Origin: DASVUC01 sp038237225
GTDB lineage: Bacteria > Planctomycetota > Phycisphaerae > Tepidisphaerales > Tepidisphaeraceae
Direction of reading: 5' to 3'
DNA: 64,000 bases
NCBI GenBank assembly: GCA_038237225.1
Contig: JBBRYX010000002.1
Span: 124,001 to 188,000 of the forward strand
Part shown: one piece after another, positions 8,554-16,446 of the stretch
Numbering within the stretch: the stretch's first letter is position 1
Layout of the letters: the number at the start of each line of letters is the position of its first letter
Translations under genes and position numbers: made by a program
The notes under the pieces: generated by a model
Told to the model about the DNA's origin: nothing
The model's input: the letters and a program-made list of their open reading frames with translations, nothing else
The model's database searches: none

Positions 8554-11500
8554 TTACTCCACGGGCGATAAAATATCTTCCCTCGCCTGGTCCTCCAGCT
8601 CCAGCCGCCGCTTCGCCGGCGCCGCCAGCGGATTGGCAACCCCAAGCCCCAGGCTTGCATCCAGCGCCGTGTAATCCTGCGCCGATACGACGTAATCAAA
8701 ATTCAAATCGCCAACCACGGCCGCGATTCGCCGATCTTGCGACAACCCCAGGTTCGCATCAAGGGCCGTGAAGTCCTGCGGCGTCACCTGCCCGTCCCAG
8801 TTTGCATCGCCGGCATAGGTGTACCGCCCGAGGATCGCATTCGCCGGTATCGTATTCCCGCTTCCGAGCGGCCACTCCGTCAGCCCCACCTCCGTGTTAT
8901 CGATAATCTCCAGCAATGTCGCGCCGCCGCCCTGCTGCGCGCTTGTTGACACGATCCCCACCTTGGTCGGATCGACTTCCGCAGAGTACCCGCCGAGGAT
9001 CCAACTCCAGATTTCATCGAACGCCACGAACGGCGCCGATGTGTATTCCACGATCAGTTCGTTGTCATTCAGATCCAACTTCCCGCTGGCCCCAATCGTC
9101 AGCCCCTTCGTCTGGACGTAACGATTTCCATCCGCGCCCATTACCGCCTTTCCCAGCACCACAAACCCCGCCAGACGCTGCGAGGTATTAAACGCCACGT
9201 TCCCCGCGATCCCAACTGACAGCTTCAAATTCACCGATGTCAGCCGCGCATCCGTCTGAAACGCATACGTTCCGGCATTCACGTTCAGTACATCCTGATC
9301 GCTTGCAAACAAACCGCCATTGAATGTCACGCTTGATGACGGCGCCCCGCTGATCGTCAGCGTGTCGTTCTGATCACCCCCGCTGATCGTCACCGGCGTC
9401 GACGGATTGGTGGATGTCAGCATCACCGAGTCATTCCCCGACCCCAGATTGCACGTGAGCGATTCCATTCCCAGGTAAGTGATCGATCCGTTCTGCGTCA
9501 CCAGCAAAGACGATGTCAAGCTCACCGTATCCGCCCCATTGGAGGCCATCACCACCAGCAAATCCGTCCCCCCATTCCCATTCACGGTCGTCGCCGGGAA
9601 TGCTGCCGCCGCGCTCACCGCAATGCTATTGCTCCCACTCTGACACCACAGCGCCAGCCCCTCCACGCTGCCATACGTCAACCCGCCGAACAGCGACCGC
9701 GTCACGCTGGTCGGTGTCAACGTATAACTCTGGTTGAACGCGTTCGTCGAATCGTCCAGCGTGATCACGTCTCCATCCGATGCCGCCAGATCCAACACCG
9801 TCAGCGCGCCCGCCAGGTTATCCAGGTTCGGCCCGAGATTGATCGCATCCGCGCCGTTTCCCCCAAGAATTGTCGTCGCACGACCGCTTGGCGTGCTGGT
9901 CACATTCACCGTCGTCGCGCCGCTACCCACGATGAGATACACGTTCGATAGCTGACTGAGCGTCACCAGTCCCACACCGGTTCGCGTGAACGATGTTGAC
10001 GTGAGCGTGTAGCTCAAACCGTTGCTGTTCGCGATCCCATCCCCCCACTGAAACAAATCGATCCCGCCGCCCCCATTGACCGTCATATTCCCAAGCACAT
10101 TGCTCGAGTTTCCCTGACCGCCCGTCGTGATCGAATCGTTCCCGCTGCCGGCAAAGATCGACAGCGTTATGCTCGCCGGCACTCCGTTTACCGAGATATT
10201 GTCATCTCCCGCCAGGCTCTCCACCGCGATCTGCTCCGGTATTCCCGGCAGCGCCACCGAAGTCGGACCGTTGATCGTCGCCACCGCCAGCGTCACCAGG
10301 TTCAGCGTGATTCCATCGCTTCCGCTGGTCCCGTTGTAGTTCAACTTATCGCTGTTCGCTCCGCCGTCATACGTCACGACCGCGCTCAATCCCGGGTCCA
10401 CCGTCAGCACATCATCCCCCGCTCCGCCGTTCACCGTCGCGTGCTCCAGCGCAGCCACCGCGATTTTCCCCGCAACCAATCCGCTCGCGCCGCTCGTTAA
10501 CGTCATCAAATCCCCCTGGGACGATCCGTTCAACACCACCGCATCTCCCGCCGTCGTCGCATTCGCCCCTCCATCCGCCAGCAATCCAAGGCTCGGCACC
10601 GGGTTGCCATTCGCATAATCCACCGTCAGCACGTCATCCCCACCCGCCAGGTTGAACGTCAGCGACTTCGCACTCGCCGTCGGCACCGTATACGCCAGCA
10701 CATTCCCGATCAGGATCTCATACTTCGCGCCGTCCCCCGCCTTCTTCCGCAAAAGATAATTATCGTTCCCACTCGTCCCGTCATAAACCATCTTGATGTT
10801 CGGCAGGTTCACGCCCGTCACCGCGCCGCCGTTGCTCACAATTGCCACGCCGCTGCCGGTCGACACATATCCCGCCGGCGCGGTCTGCCGCACGGGATAG
10901 GTCCCATCCGACAATCCGCTGAACAGAAAATTCCCACCCGCGACCGTCTGAACCGGCTCCCCCAAATCCATCGTCCCGCTGTTGTCCAGATCCAGGTAAA
11001 CCGTCGCACCGTTCACCGCCGATTCACCGCCGTTCAGAACACCATCCAGATTCGCATCCACAAACGCCTGCCCCGCGATCGATCCCGTCGAAGTCGGCGG
11101 CCCCTTGGTGATCCGCATTGCCGCCCCGCTCTGCACCAGCGGATGGCCGTTGCTGTTCATTGAAACCAGCACCACGTTCGGTCCCTGCGGTCCGGAATCT
11201 TTTATTCCCACCGTCGCCGCGCCGCCGTTGCTGATCGTCGGGTTCCCCAGTTCCAGATCCACGTAGTTGAACGTGATCGTCCCGTCGCTCGCGCCCGTGT
11301 TCAGTTGCAGAATCGCCTGGAACGTTGCGAACTGCGATCCGCCCGTCGAGATATTCCTCACCGCGTTCCACTCGACAATCAACCGGCTATTCACCGAATC
11401 GATTTGATACAACACCACATCATTCAGCGGCCCCGACACCACCGTGTCCGCGTCGGTCCGCCAATCATCCCAAAGCGGCGCAATCGCCCGCTCCGTCGGC

Positions 11501-11841
11501 ATGCTCGACAGATTCGAATTCGCGAAATACTCGTTCGAGCTTCCAAACGTGAGCAACCCATTCACGCTCACGATCAACTGGCTATAAGTCGTCCCATAGA
11601 ACTTGAACGAATTCGCCCCCAGTGGCAGCGACATGAACCCATCATCATCCGTATCCAGAATCGAATTTATCCCCGCATCCCCCGCCACAAGGTCCAGCGC
11701 CTCGTACGGATGCTCATTCGCCTCGTACCCGTACCCGTCCGGCCCAGCCAAAGCCAGCATCCGCCGCGCTTCCATTGCTTCAATCAGGTACGTGCGCCGA
11801 CGCGCAAAGCGTCTCCGACCCCATCGTCTTCCCGCCAGCAT
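8554..11841 (-). CDS. giant secreted protein, paralogue of the neighbouring nidogen/SdrD-B/dockerin protein
   Basis: About 1095 residues from the ATG at 11841, preceded by GGAG at seven bases. An open frame continues 86 codons upstream, but that extension is low-complexity and unlike the paralogue, so I exclude it. The arginine-rich leader and the MEARRML motif are followed by GPDGYGYEANE, aligning with GPDGFGYVAQS of the 1004-residue protein. The order is the same: nidogen-like domain (PLWDDWRTD, LIVEWNAVRN), SdrD-B-like module (DANLDGVLNGGE) ending PAGYV, long G-G-x-G-x-D beta-roll array, and two dockerin-like loops (GDANWDGQVTPQDF, GDLNFDYVVSAQDY). The second loop lacks the usual glycine (FDYVV). 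It is probably a surface or matrix protein. Confidence 0.78.
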   Translation of the reverse strand: MLAGRRWGRRRFARRRTYLIEAMEARRMLALAGPDGYGYEANEHPYEALDLVAGDAGINSILDTDDDGFMSLPLGANSFKFYGTTYSQLIVSVNGLLTFGSSNEYFANSNLSSMPTERAIAPLWDDWRTDADTVVSGPLNDVVLYQIDSVNSRLIVEWNAVRNISTGGSQFATFQAILQLNTGASDGTITFNYVDLELGNPTISNGGAATVGIKDSGPQGPNVVLVSMNSNGHPLVQSGAAMRITKGPPTSTGSIAGQAFVDANLDGVLNGGESAVNGATVYLDLDNSGTMDLGEPVQTVAGGNFLFSGLSDGTYPVRQTAPAGYVSTGSGVAIVSNGGAVTGVNLPNIKMVYDGTSGNDNYLLRKKAGDGAKYEILIGNVLAYTVPTASAKSLTFNLAGGDDVLTVDYANGNPVPSLGLLADGGANATTAGDAVVLNGSSQGDLMTLTSGASGLVAGKIAVAALEHATVNGGAGDDVLTVDPGLSAVVTYDGGANSDKLNYNGTSGSDGITLNLVTLAVATINGPTSVALPGIPEQIAVESLAGDDNISVNGVPASITLSIFAGSGNDSITTGGQGNSSNVLGNMTVNGGGGIDLFQWGDGIANSNGLSYTLTSTSFTRTGVGLVTLSQLSNVYLIVGSGATTVNVTSTPSGRATTILGGNGADAINLGPNLDNLAGALTVLDLAASDGDVITLDDSTNAFNQSYTLTPTSVTRSLFGGLTYGSVEGLALWCQSGSNSIAVSAAAAFPATTVNGNGGTDLLVVMASNGADTVSLTSSLLVTQNGSITYLGMESLTCNLGSGNDSVMLTSTNPSTPVTISGGDQNDTLTISGAPSSSVTFNGGLFASDQDVLNVNAGTYAFQTDARLTSVNLKLSVGIAGNVAFNTSQRLAGFVVLGKAVMGADGNRYVQTKGLTIGASGKLDLNDNELIVEYTSAPFVAFDEIWSWILGGYSAEVDPTKVGIVSTSAQQGGGATLLEIIDNTEVGLTEWPLGSGNTIPANAILGRYTYAGDANWDGQVTPQDFTALDANLGLSQDRRIAAVVGDLNFDYVVSAQDYTALDASLGLGVANPLAAPAKRRLELEDQAREDILSPVE

Positions 11842-12243
11842 TTCTCCACTCCGATCCTCAGCAACCCCAAACCCAAGACCTTCCAGCATATCCACACCCG
11901 CCCGCCGCACAATCAAATTTGACCGCGACGTCTGCGTCCCCCCGCTCCCCTCTCCTGTACGGGCGACACTTGTGCCGCCCTCTTTACCCCGAGTTCTCAT
12001 CAAGTCGAGATTGAGACCTCTGAATAACTCAAAGACAACGACATGGTCGCTAAAGCGACCACGCCGCTGGGAATCCGCGGATTGAGGATGGTTTTTCAAA
12101 GGTCCCGATTCGGATGAATGAGCGTTACATCCTGCGAAAACTCAATACCGAACTCTCCCTTCCCTTTGCCCATACAATCCCCATACAATTCCTCCTTTTG
12201 ACTTTGCGCCACAAAGTAAAGTCCCTTACACGGAAGTTCGACG
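11842..12243. promoter_or_regulatory. divergent intergenic region between secreted protein and uvrA
   Basis: About 400 bp between two divergently read genes. It must hold promoters for both directions. A short direct repeat CCCATACAAT occurs twice at about 12169-12188, just before uvrA. I do not see a convincing LexA-type palindrome. The start of uvrA is preceded by GGAAG at seven bases. Confidence 0.4.
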
Positions 12244-15200
12244 ATGAGCCGTACCTCGATCCCCTCCAAATTCATCCGCATTCGCGGCGCGTCTGAGCAC
12301 AATCTCAAGCACATTAACGTCGACATCCCCCGCGACCACCTCGTCGTCATCACCGGTCTTTCCGGCTCCGGCAAATCCACCCTCGCCTTCGACACCGTCT
12401 ATGCCGAAGGCCAGCGCAAATACATGGAGTCGCTCTCCGCGTACGCGCGCCAGTTCCTCGACCAACTCCAGAAACCCGACGTTGAAGAAATTGAAGGCCT
12501 CCCGCCCACCATCGCCATCGAACAGCGCGGCGCCAGCTCCAACCCGCGCTCCACCGTCGCCACTACCACCGAAATCTACGACTACCTCCGCGTCCTCTTC
12601 GCCCGCGCCGGCACGCCCCACTGCTGGGAGTGCGGCCGAGTAATCACCAGCCAAACTCCATCCCAGATCACCGATGCAGTCATGCAGTATCCCCAGGGTA
12701 CAAAGCTCATGATCCTCTCCCCGCTGATCCGCGGACAAAAAGGCGAACACAAAGACACCTTCCAAGCCCTCCAGAAGCAAGGCTACGTCCGCGCCCGCGT
12801 TGACGGCCAAATGGTCGAGCTTTCGGCCACCTGCATCCCAGAACTCAAGAAGACGTTCGCCCACAACATCGAAGCCATCGTCGACCGCATCGTCATCAAG
12901 CCCGAGATCCGCTCGAGACTCGCCGACTCCATTGAAACCGCCACCAAACTCTCCGGCGGCCTCGCCATCATCACCGTCGCCGACGCCGCCTCAAAAACCG
13001 GCTGGACCGACAACCCCTTCTCCGAAAAATTCGCCTGTCCCGTCCACCCGCATGTCAGTCTTCCCGAACTCGAACCCCGCCTCTTCAGCTTCAACTCCCC
13101 GCACGGCGCCTGCCCAAGCTGTCACGGCCTGGGCACCACCTGCGAGTTCGACCCCGATCTCATGGTCCCGGACGAGGCGCTCTCCCTCGAGAACGGCGCC
13201 ATCGAAGCCTGGCGAAAAAACGGCAAGCGGATGAACATCTACTACAGCCGGGTCCTCCGCCAGTTCTGCCGCGACTTCAACTGCTCCTATACGCTTCCCT
13301 TCAAGGACATTCCCAAAAAGGTGAAGGACATCCTCATGTTCGGGACCGAAGCCAAGGGCGATGAAGGCACCGGCACCTCCTTCGAAGGCATCATCCCCAA
13401 CCTCCAGCGCCGCTTCGACAACACCGAGTCCTCCTGGGTCAAGGAAAAACTCCACACCTACCAATCCGAGCAACCCTGCCAAACCTGCTGCGGCACCAGA
13501 CTCCAACCCGCCGCGCTAGCCGTTCGTCTCCACACCGTCGAATCCCACACCAGCATGCTCGGCTGCGACCCCGATGAATCGGACCCCACCCGTAGCACGG
13601 GCATCCTGCCCGTGTCAGAATCCACCTCCAAAAATGGCCGCTCCAACAACAAAAAGAAATCGAGTAAGGCCGTTGTTCCGATCCACCTCCCCGGCTACTC
13701 CATCCACGACGTCACCAACATGACCGTCGCAAACGCCAGAACCTTCTTCGACAATCTCAAGCTCACCGAAGAAGGTCAGAAAATTGCCGAACCCATTCAC
13801 CGAGAAATCTCCGCAAGGCTAGGCTTCATGTTCGACGTCGGCTTAGGCTACCTCACCCTCGACCGCAAAACCGCCACGCTATCGGGAGGAGAAGCCCAAA
13901 GAATCCGACTTGCCACCCAAGTCGGCTCCGGTCTCGTCGGCGTCTGCTACGTCCTCGACGAACCCACCATCGGCCTCCACCAGCGCGACAACGAACGACT
14001 CATCCGCACCCTCCATCGTCTCCGCGACATCGGCAATTCCGTCATCATGGTCGAGCACGATGAGGACTGCATCCGCCATGCCGACTACCTCATCGACATC
14101 GGCCCCGCCGCCGGCGCCCACGGAGGTCAGCTCGTCCTCGCCGGTCCCGTCCCCGCTCTTCTAGACAATCCGCAATCCAAAATCCGCAATCCAAAATCGG
14201 ATGAACTACCTCTCATCCGCACCAACATCCCTTCCGCCACCCTCAAGTACCTGACTGGTGAACTGAACATTCAAACCCCTGAACACCGCCGCCCCGTAGA
14301 CCCCAACCAGAACTGTCTCGAAATCAAAGGCGCCCGCGCCAACAACCTCAAAAACGTCGACGTCCGCATCCCATTGGGTGGTCTGATCTGCGTCACCGGC
14401 GTCTCAGGTTCAGGAAAGTCCACCCTGATCAACCAGACATTACTCCCCGCCCTCAAGCGAAAGCTCTACGGCTCCAAAGTCAAAGCCGGTGAGCACAAAT
14501 CCCTCACCGGCACCAACAAAATCGACAAGGTCATCGAGATCGACCAATCCCCCATCGGCCGAACTCCGCGCAGTAACCCCGCCACCTACACCGGCGTCTT
14601 CGACGAAATCCGGAAGGTCTTCGCCAAAACCCGCGAGGCCAAAATCCGCGGCTACGAAGCCGGCCGATTCTCCTTCAACGTCAAAGGCGGCCGCTGCGAG
14701 GCCTGCCAGGGACAGGGCACCAAAAAAATCGAAATGCACTTCCTCCCCGACGTCTACGTCAACTGCGAAAACTGCCACGGCACCCGATACAACGCCGAAA
14801 CATTAGAGATCTACTACCGCGGCAAACACATCGCCAACGTCCTCGCCATGACCGTCGAAGAAGCCAAAGAATTCTTCGAAAATTTCCCCAACATCCACCG
14901 CATGCTTAAAGCCCTCAACGATGTCGGTCTCTCCTACGTCAAGCTCGGCCAACCGTCCACCCAACTCTCCGGCGGCGAGGCGCAGCGCGTCAAACTCGCC
15001 ACCGAACTCGGAAAAAACCCCACCGGTCACACCCTTTACGTTTTCGACGAACCCACCACCGGCCTGCACTTCGCCGACATCCACAACCTCCTAAACGTCT
15101 TGAACCGCCTCGCAGATCTCGGCAACACTGTCTTGGTCATCGAACACAACCTCGACGTCATCAAGTGCGCCGATTGGCTCATCGACATGGGCCCCGAAGG

Positions 15201-15339
15201 CGGCGACGCCGGCGGAGCGCTTATCGCCCAGGGGCCCCCGGAAAAAGTCATCGATGTAGAACAAAGCCACACCGCCCACTACCTCCGCCCCAAGCTCGTC
15301 CCCCACGCCCAACCACGCGAGCTCGCCGCCACCGCTTGA
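12244..15339 (+). CDS. uvrA: UvrABC excinuclease subunit A, enlarged by repeat insertions
   Basis: UvrA is the damage-sensing ABC ATPase of nucleotide excision repair. The protein has 1031 residues, about 90 more than the usual 940. Seen in order: Walker A GLSGSGKST (38-46), zinc-finger cysteines CWECG and CPSCHGLG, signature LSGGEAQRIRLATQ with DEPTIGLHQRDN, second Walker A GVSGSGKST, zinc module CEACQGQG to CENCHGT, and LSGGEAQRVKLATE with DEPTTGLHF. Two extra segments are encoded by dispersed repeats: a palindrome at about residue 450 (TGILPVS, followed by a Lys/Asn/Ser-rich linker) and a tandem 14-mer at about residue 641 (NPQSKIRNPKS). Both keep the frame and lie outside catalytic motifs. 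No other uvr gene is adjacent. Confidence 0.97.
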   Translation: MSRTSIPSKFIRIRGASEHNLKHINVDIPRDHLVVITGLSGSGKSTLAFDTVYAEGQRKYMESLSAYARQFLDQLQKPDVEEIEGLPPTIAIEQRGASSNPRSTVATTTEIYDYLRVLFARAGTPHCWECGRVITSQTPSQITDAVMQYPQGTKLMILSPLIRGQKGEHKDTFQALQKQGYVRARVDGQMVELSATCIPELKKTFAHNIEAIVDRIVIKPEIRSRLADSIETATKLSGGLAIITVADAASKTGWTDNPFSEKFACPVHPHVSLPELEPRLFSFNSPHGACPSCHGLGTTCEFDPDLMVPDEALSLENGAIEAWRKNGKRMNIYYSRVLRQFCRDFNCSYTLPFKDIPKKVKDILMFGTEAKGDEGTGTSFEGIIPNLQRRFDNTESSWVKEKLHTYQSEQPCQTCCGTRLQPAALAVRLHTVESHTSMLGCDPDESDPTRSTGILPVSESTSKNGRSNNKKKSSKAVVPIHLPGYSIHDVTNMTVANARTFFDNLKLTEEGQKIAEPIHREISARLGFMFDVGLGYLTLDRKTATLSGGEAQRIRLATQVGSGLVGVCYVLDEPTIGLHQRDNERLIRTLHRLRDIGNSVIMVEHDEDCIRHADYLIDIGPAAGAHGGQLVLAGPVPALLDNPQSKIRNPKSDELPLIRTNIPSATLKYLTGELNIQTPEHRRPVDPNQNCLEIKGARANNLKNVDVRIPLGGLICVTGVSGSGKSTLINQTLLPALKRKLYGSKVKAGEHKSLTGTNKIDKVIEIDQSPIGRTPRSNPATYTGVFDEIRKVFAKTREAKIRGYEAGRFSFNVKGGRCEACQGQGTKKIEMHFLPDVYVNCENCHGTRYNAETLEIYYRGKHIANVLAMTVEEAKEFFENFPNIHRMLKALNDVGLSYVKLGQPSTQLSGGEAQRVKLATELGKNPTGHTLYVFDEPTTGLHFADIHNLLNVLNRLADLGNTVLVIEHNLDVIKCADWLIDMGPEGGDAGGALIAQGPPEKVIDVEQSHTAHYLRPKLVPHAQPRELAATA
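13592..13614. repeat. palindromic repeat inside uvrA
   Basis: GTAG followed by the palindrome CACGGGCATCCTGCCCGTG (core 13596-13614). The same core, with one or two changes, recurs at 28601, 31188, 31324, 47268, 61556 and 61589. Here it lies in frame within uvrA and encodes STGILPV. Confidence 0.9.
14168..14195. repeat. tandem 14-mer inside uvrA
   Basis: Two perfect tandem copies of ATCCGCAATCCAAA (14168-14181 and 14182-14195), followed by a third partial copy. It is AT-richer than the surrounding gene and encodes an Asn/Pro/Lys/Ser-rich linker between the two ATPase halves of UvrA, so it looks like inserted spacer repeat DNA. Confidence 0.85.
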
Positions 15340-15374
15340 GCGCATGCTTACTGTAAAATGCCGACGCTAAACAG

Positions 15375-15662
15375 ATGCCCATGGGACGACTTTTCGACGA
15401 TATTCGTCGTGCTGTTCACGAGGATCGCTTTGTCGTCAGTTGGCATGCGGATGTGCGGTGCGAAGAGCGCCTGGTATCGCCTTGGCAGATCGCCGCGGGC
15501 ATCGATGCCGCCCGGTTGCTGCGCGAACGGCCACACAGCAAGCCACACCCATCCGCAATCACCAGGCAACTCTTGGCCGATGGTTCTGAAGTAGAATGTA
15601 TCGGGGCATGGCTGGCCCCCAGCCGGCGTGCTAAACTGGTCACAGTATTTTTTCAAAATTGA
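15375..15662 (+). CDS. DUF4258 family protein, toxin-like
   Basis: A 95-residue basic protein with the pattern of DUF4258: a helical start, then FVVSWHADVRCEER (an H-A-x-x-R-x-x-E-R-type motif), a strand region and a C-terminal KLVTVFF strand. DUF4258 members resemble RelE/MqsR/BrnT-type folds and often sit in two-gene toxin-antitoxin-like pairs; whether this one is an active RNase is unknown. The next gene begins three bases after the stop, fitting such a pair with toxin first. I prefer the ATG at 15375 because the predicted helix starts there. Confidence 0.65.
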   Translation: MPMGRLFDDIRRAVHEDRFVVSWHADVRCEERLVSPWQIAAGIDAARLLRERPHSKPHPSAITRQLLADGSEVECIGAWLAPSRRAKLVTVFFQN

Positions 15663-15665
15663 GCC

Positions 15666-15881
15666 ATGAGCGAACGACGCGAACGCAGAAAACGCTGGGT
15701 CCAGCGCGGCCAATACGCGGTCGAGGTCGAGATCGATGTCATCTACCCCGCCGACGATCCGGCCGAACCGTGCCTCGATCCCCACACCCTCCGATTCCTC
15801 GACGAAGTCGCCCGCAAAGCGGAGGAAGGCGACCTTAATTACCTCCGTTCCGTCGGCCGCGTCTACCAATCCGTCGCCTGA
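15666..15881 (+). CDS. small acidic partner of the DUF4258 protein, antitoxin-like
   Basis: A 71-residue protein with a basic start (MSERRERRKRW) and an acidic, helical C-terminal half (DPHTLRFLDEVARKAEEGDLNYL). It follows the DUF4258 gene after three bases and is surely cotranscribed. Small proteins ending in a helix of this type are regular partners of DUF4258 proteins, so an antitoxin role is plausible, though no DNA-binding fold is evident. It could also be a simple accessory protein. Confidence 0.6.
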   Translation: MSERRERRKRWVQRGQYAVEVEIDVIYPADDPAEPCLDPHTLRFLDEVARKAEEGDLNYLRSVGRVYQSVA

Positions 15882-15976
15882 TCCTTGCCCTCATCCCGAT
15901 TCGCGTCGGCCGCATCCGCATCCCGATCGTTGCTGCCTTCATAGGCGCCACGATCGCGATCATCGCCCTCTACGTC

Positions 15977-16414
15977 ATGTGGCTCGAATGGACTCACGCC
16001 GCTTTCGCCGGCTTCGATATGTCCCTGTCCTACTGGAACATGATCCTTCATCCCACCGTCCTTCTCCACGTCATCCAGTTCCTAAACCAATCCGGAACTT
16101 GGAACTATCAACGCGACGAGGTTCAAGGCTACCCGCTCCTCTTCTTGTGGATTGGCGAAGCCGGAATCATCCTCGCCGCCGGCGTCCTCTTCCCAATCAA
16201 AGGCCTCTTCACCGACGATCCCTCCTGCCGCCACTCCAATCGCGCCCCATCCGCACCCTCATCCTCCACCCAACCCAAAACCGCCCACACCGCCACACCA
16301 AACCTTTACGCACCCCGAAACCCCCTCCAAAACCCTCCAGAACACTACATTCCACCCCCCCATCCCCCAACCCAAACCCGTCATCTCGTCACCGTTCTTC
16401 CCGGCTCCCGATGA
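15977..16414 (+). CDS. membrane protein of unknown function, start uncertain
   Basis: From the only standard start (ATG 15977) it has 145 residues with hydrophobic segments around TVLLHVIQFLNQ and PLLFLWIGEAGIILAAGVLF, then a Pro/Ser/His-rich tail. The same frame upstream, without a stop from 15839, encodes a further hydrophobic stretch (IPIVAAFIGATIAIIALYV) that looks like a genuine first membrane helix. No ATG, GTG or TTG precedes it. The gene may use a rare start (CTG at 15878), or its front may have been damaged near the end of the antitoxin-like gene. I do not recognise the family. Its stop overlaps an ATG at 16411 of the next gene. Confidence 0.5.
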   Translation: MWLEWTHAAFAGFDMSLSYWNMILHPTVLLHVIQFLNQSGTWNYQRDEVQGYPLLFLWIGEAGIILAAGVLFPIKGLFTDDPSCRHSNRAPSAPSSSTQPKTAHTATPNLYAPRNPLQNPPEHYIPPPHPPTQTRHLVTVLPGSR

Positions 16415-16446
16415 CAATCGCCGCTTTCTCTGTTACTTCTCCCCGC

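Noticed and set aside
12016..12099. Upstream start for the 1095-residue secreted protein at 12099
   Set aside because: The added 86 residues are low-complexity, absent from the paralogue, and precede a better ribosome site at the ATG at 11841.
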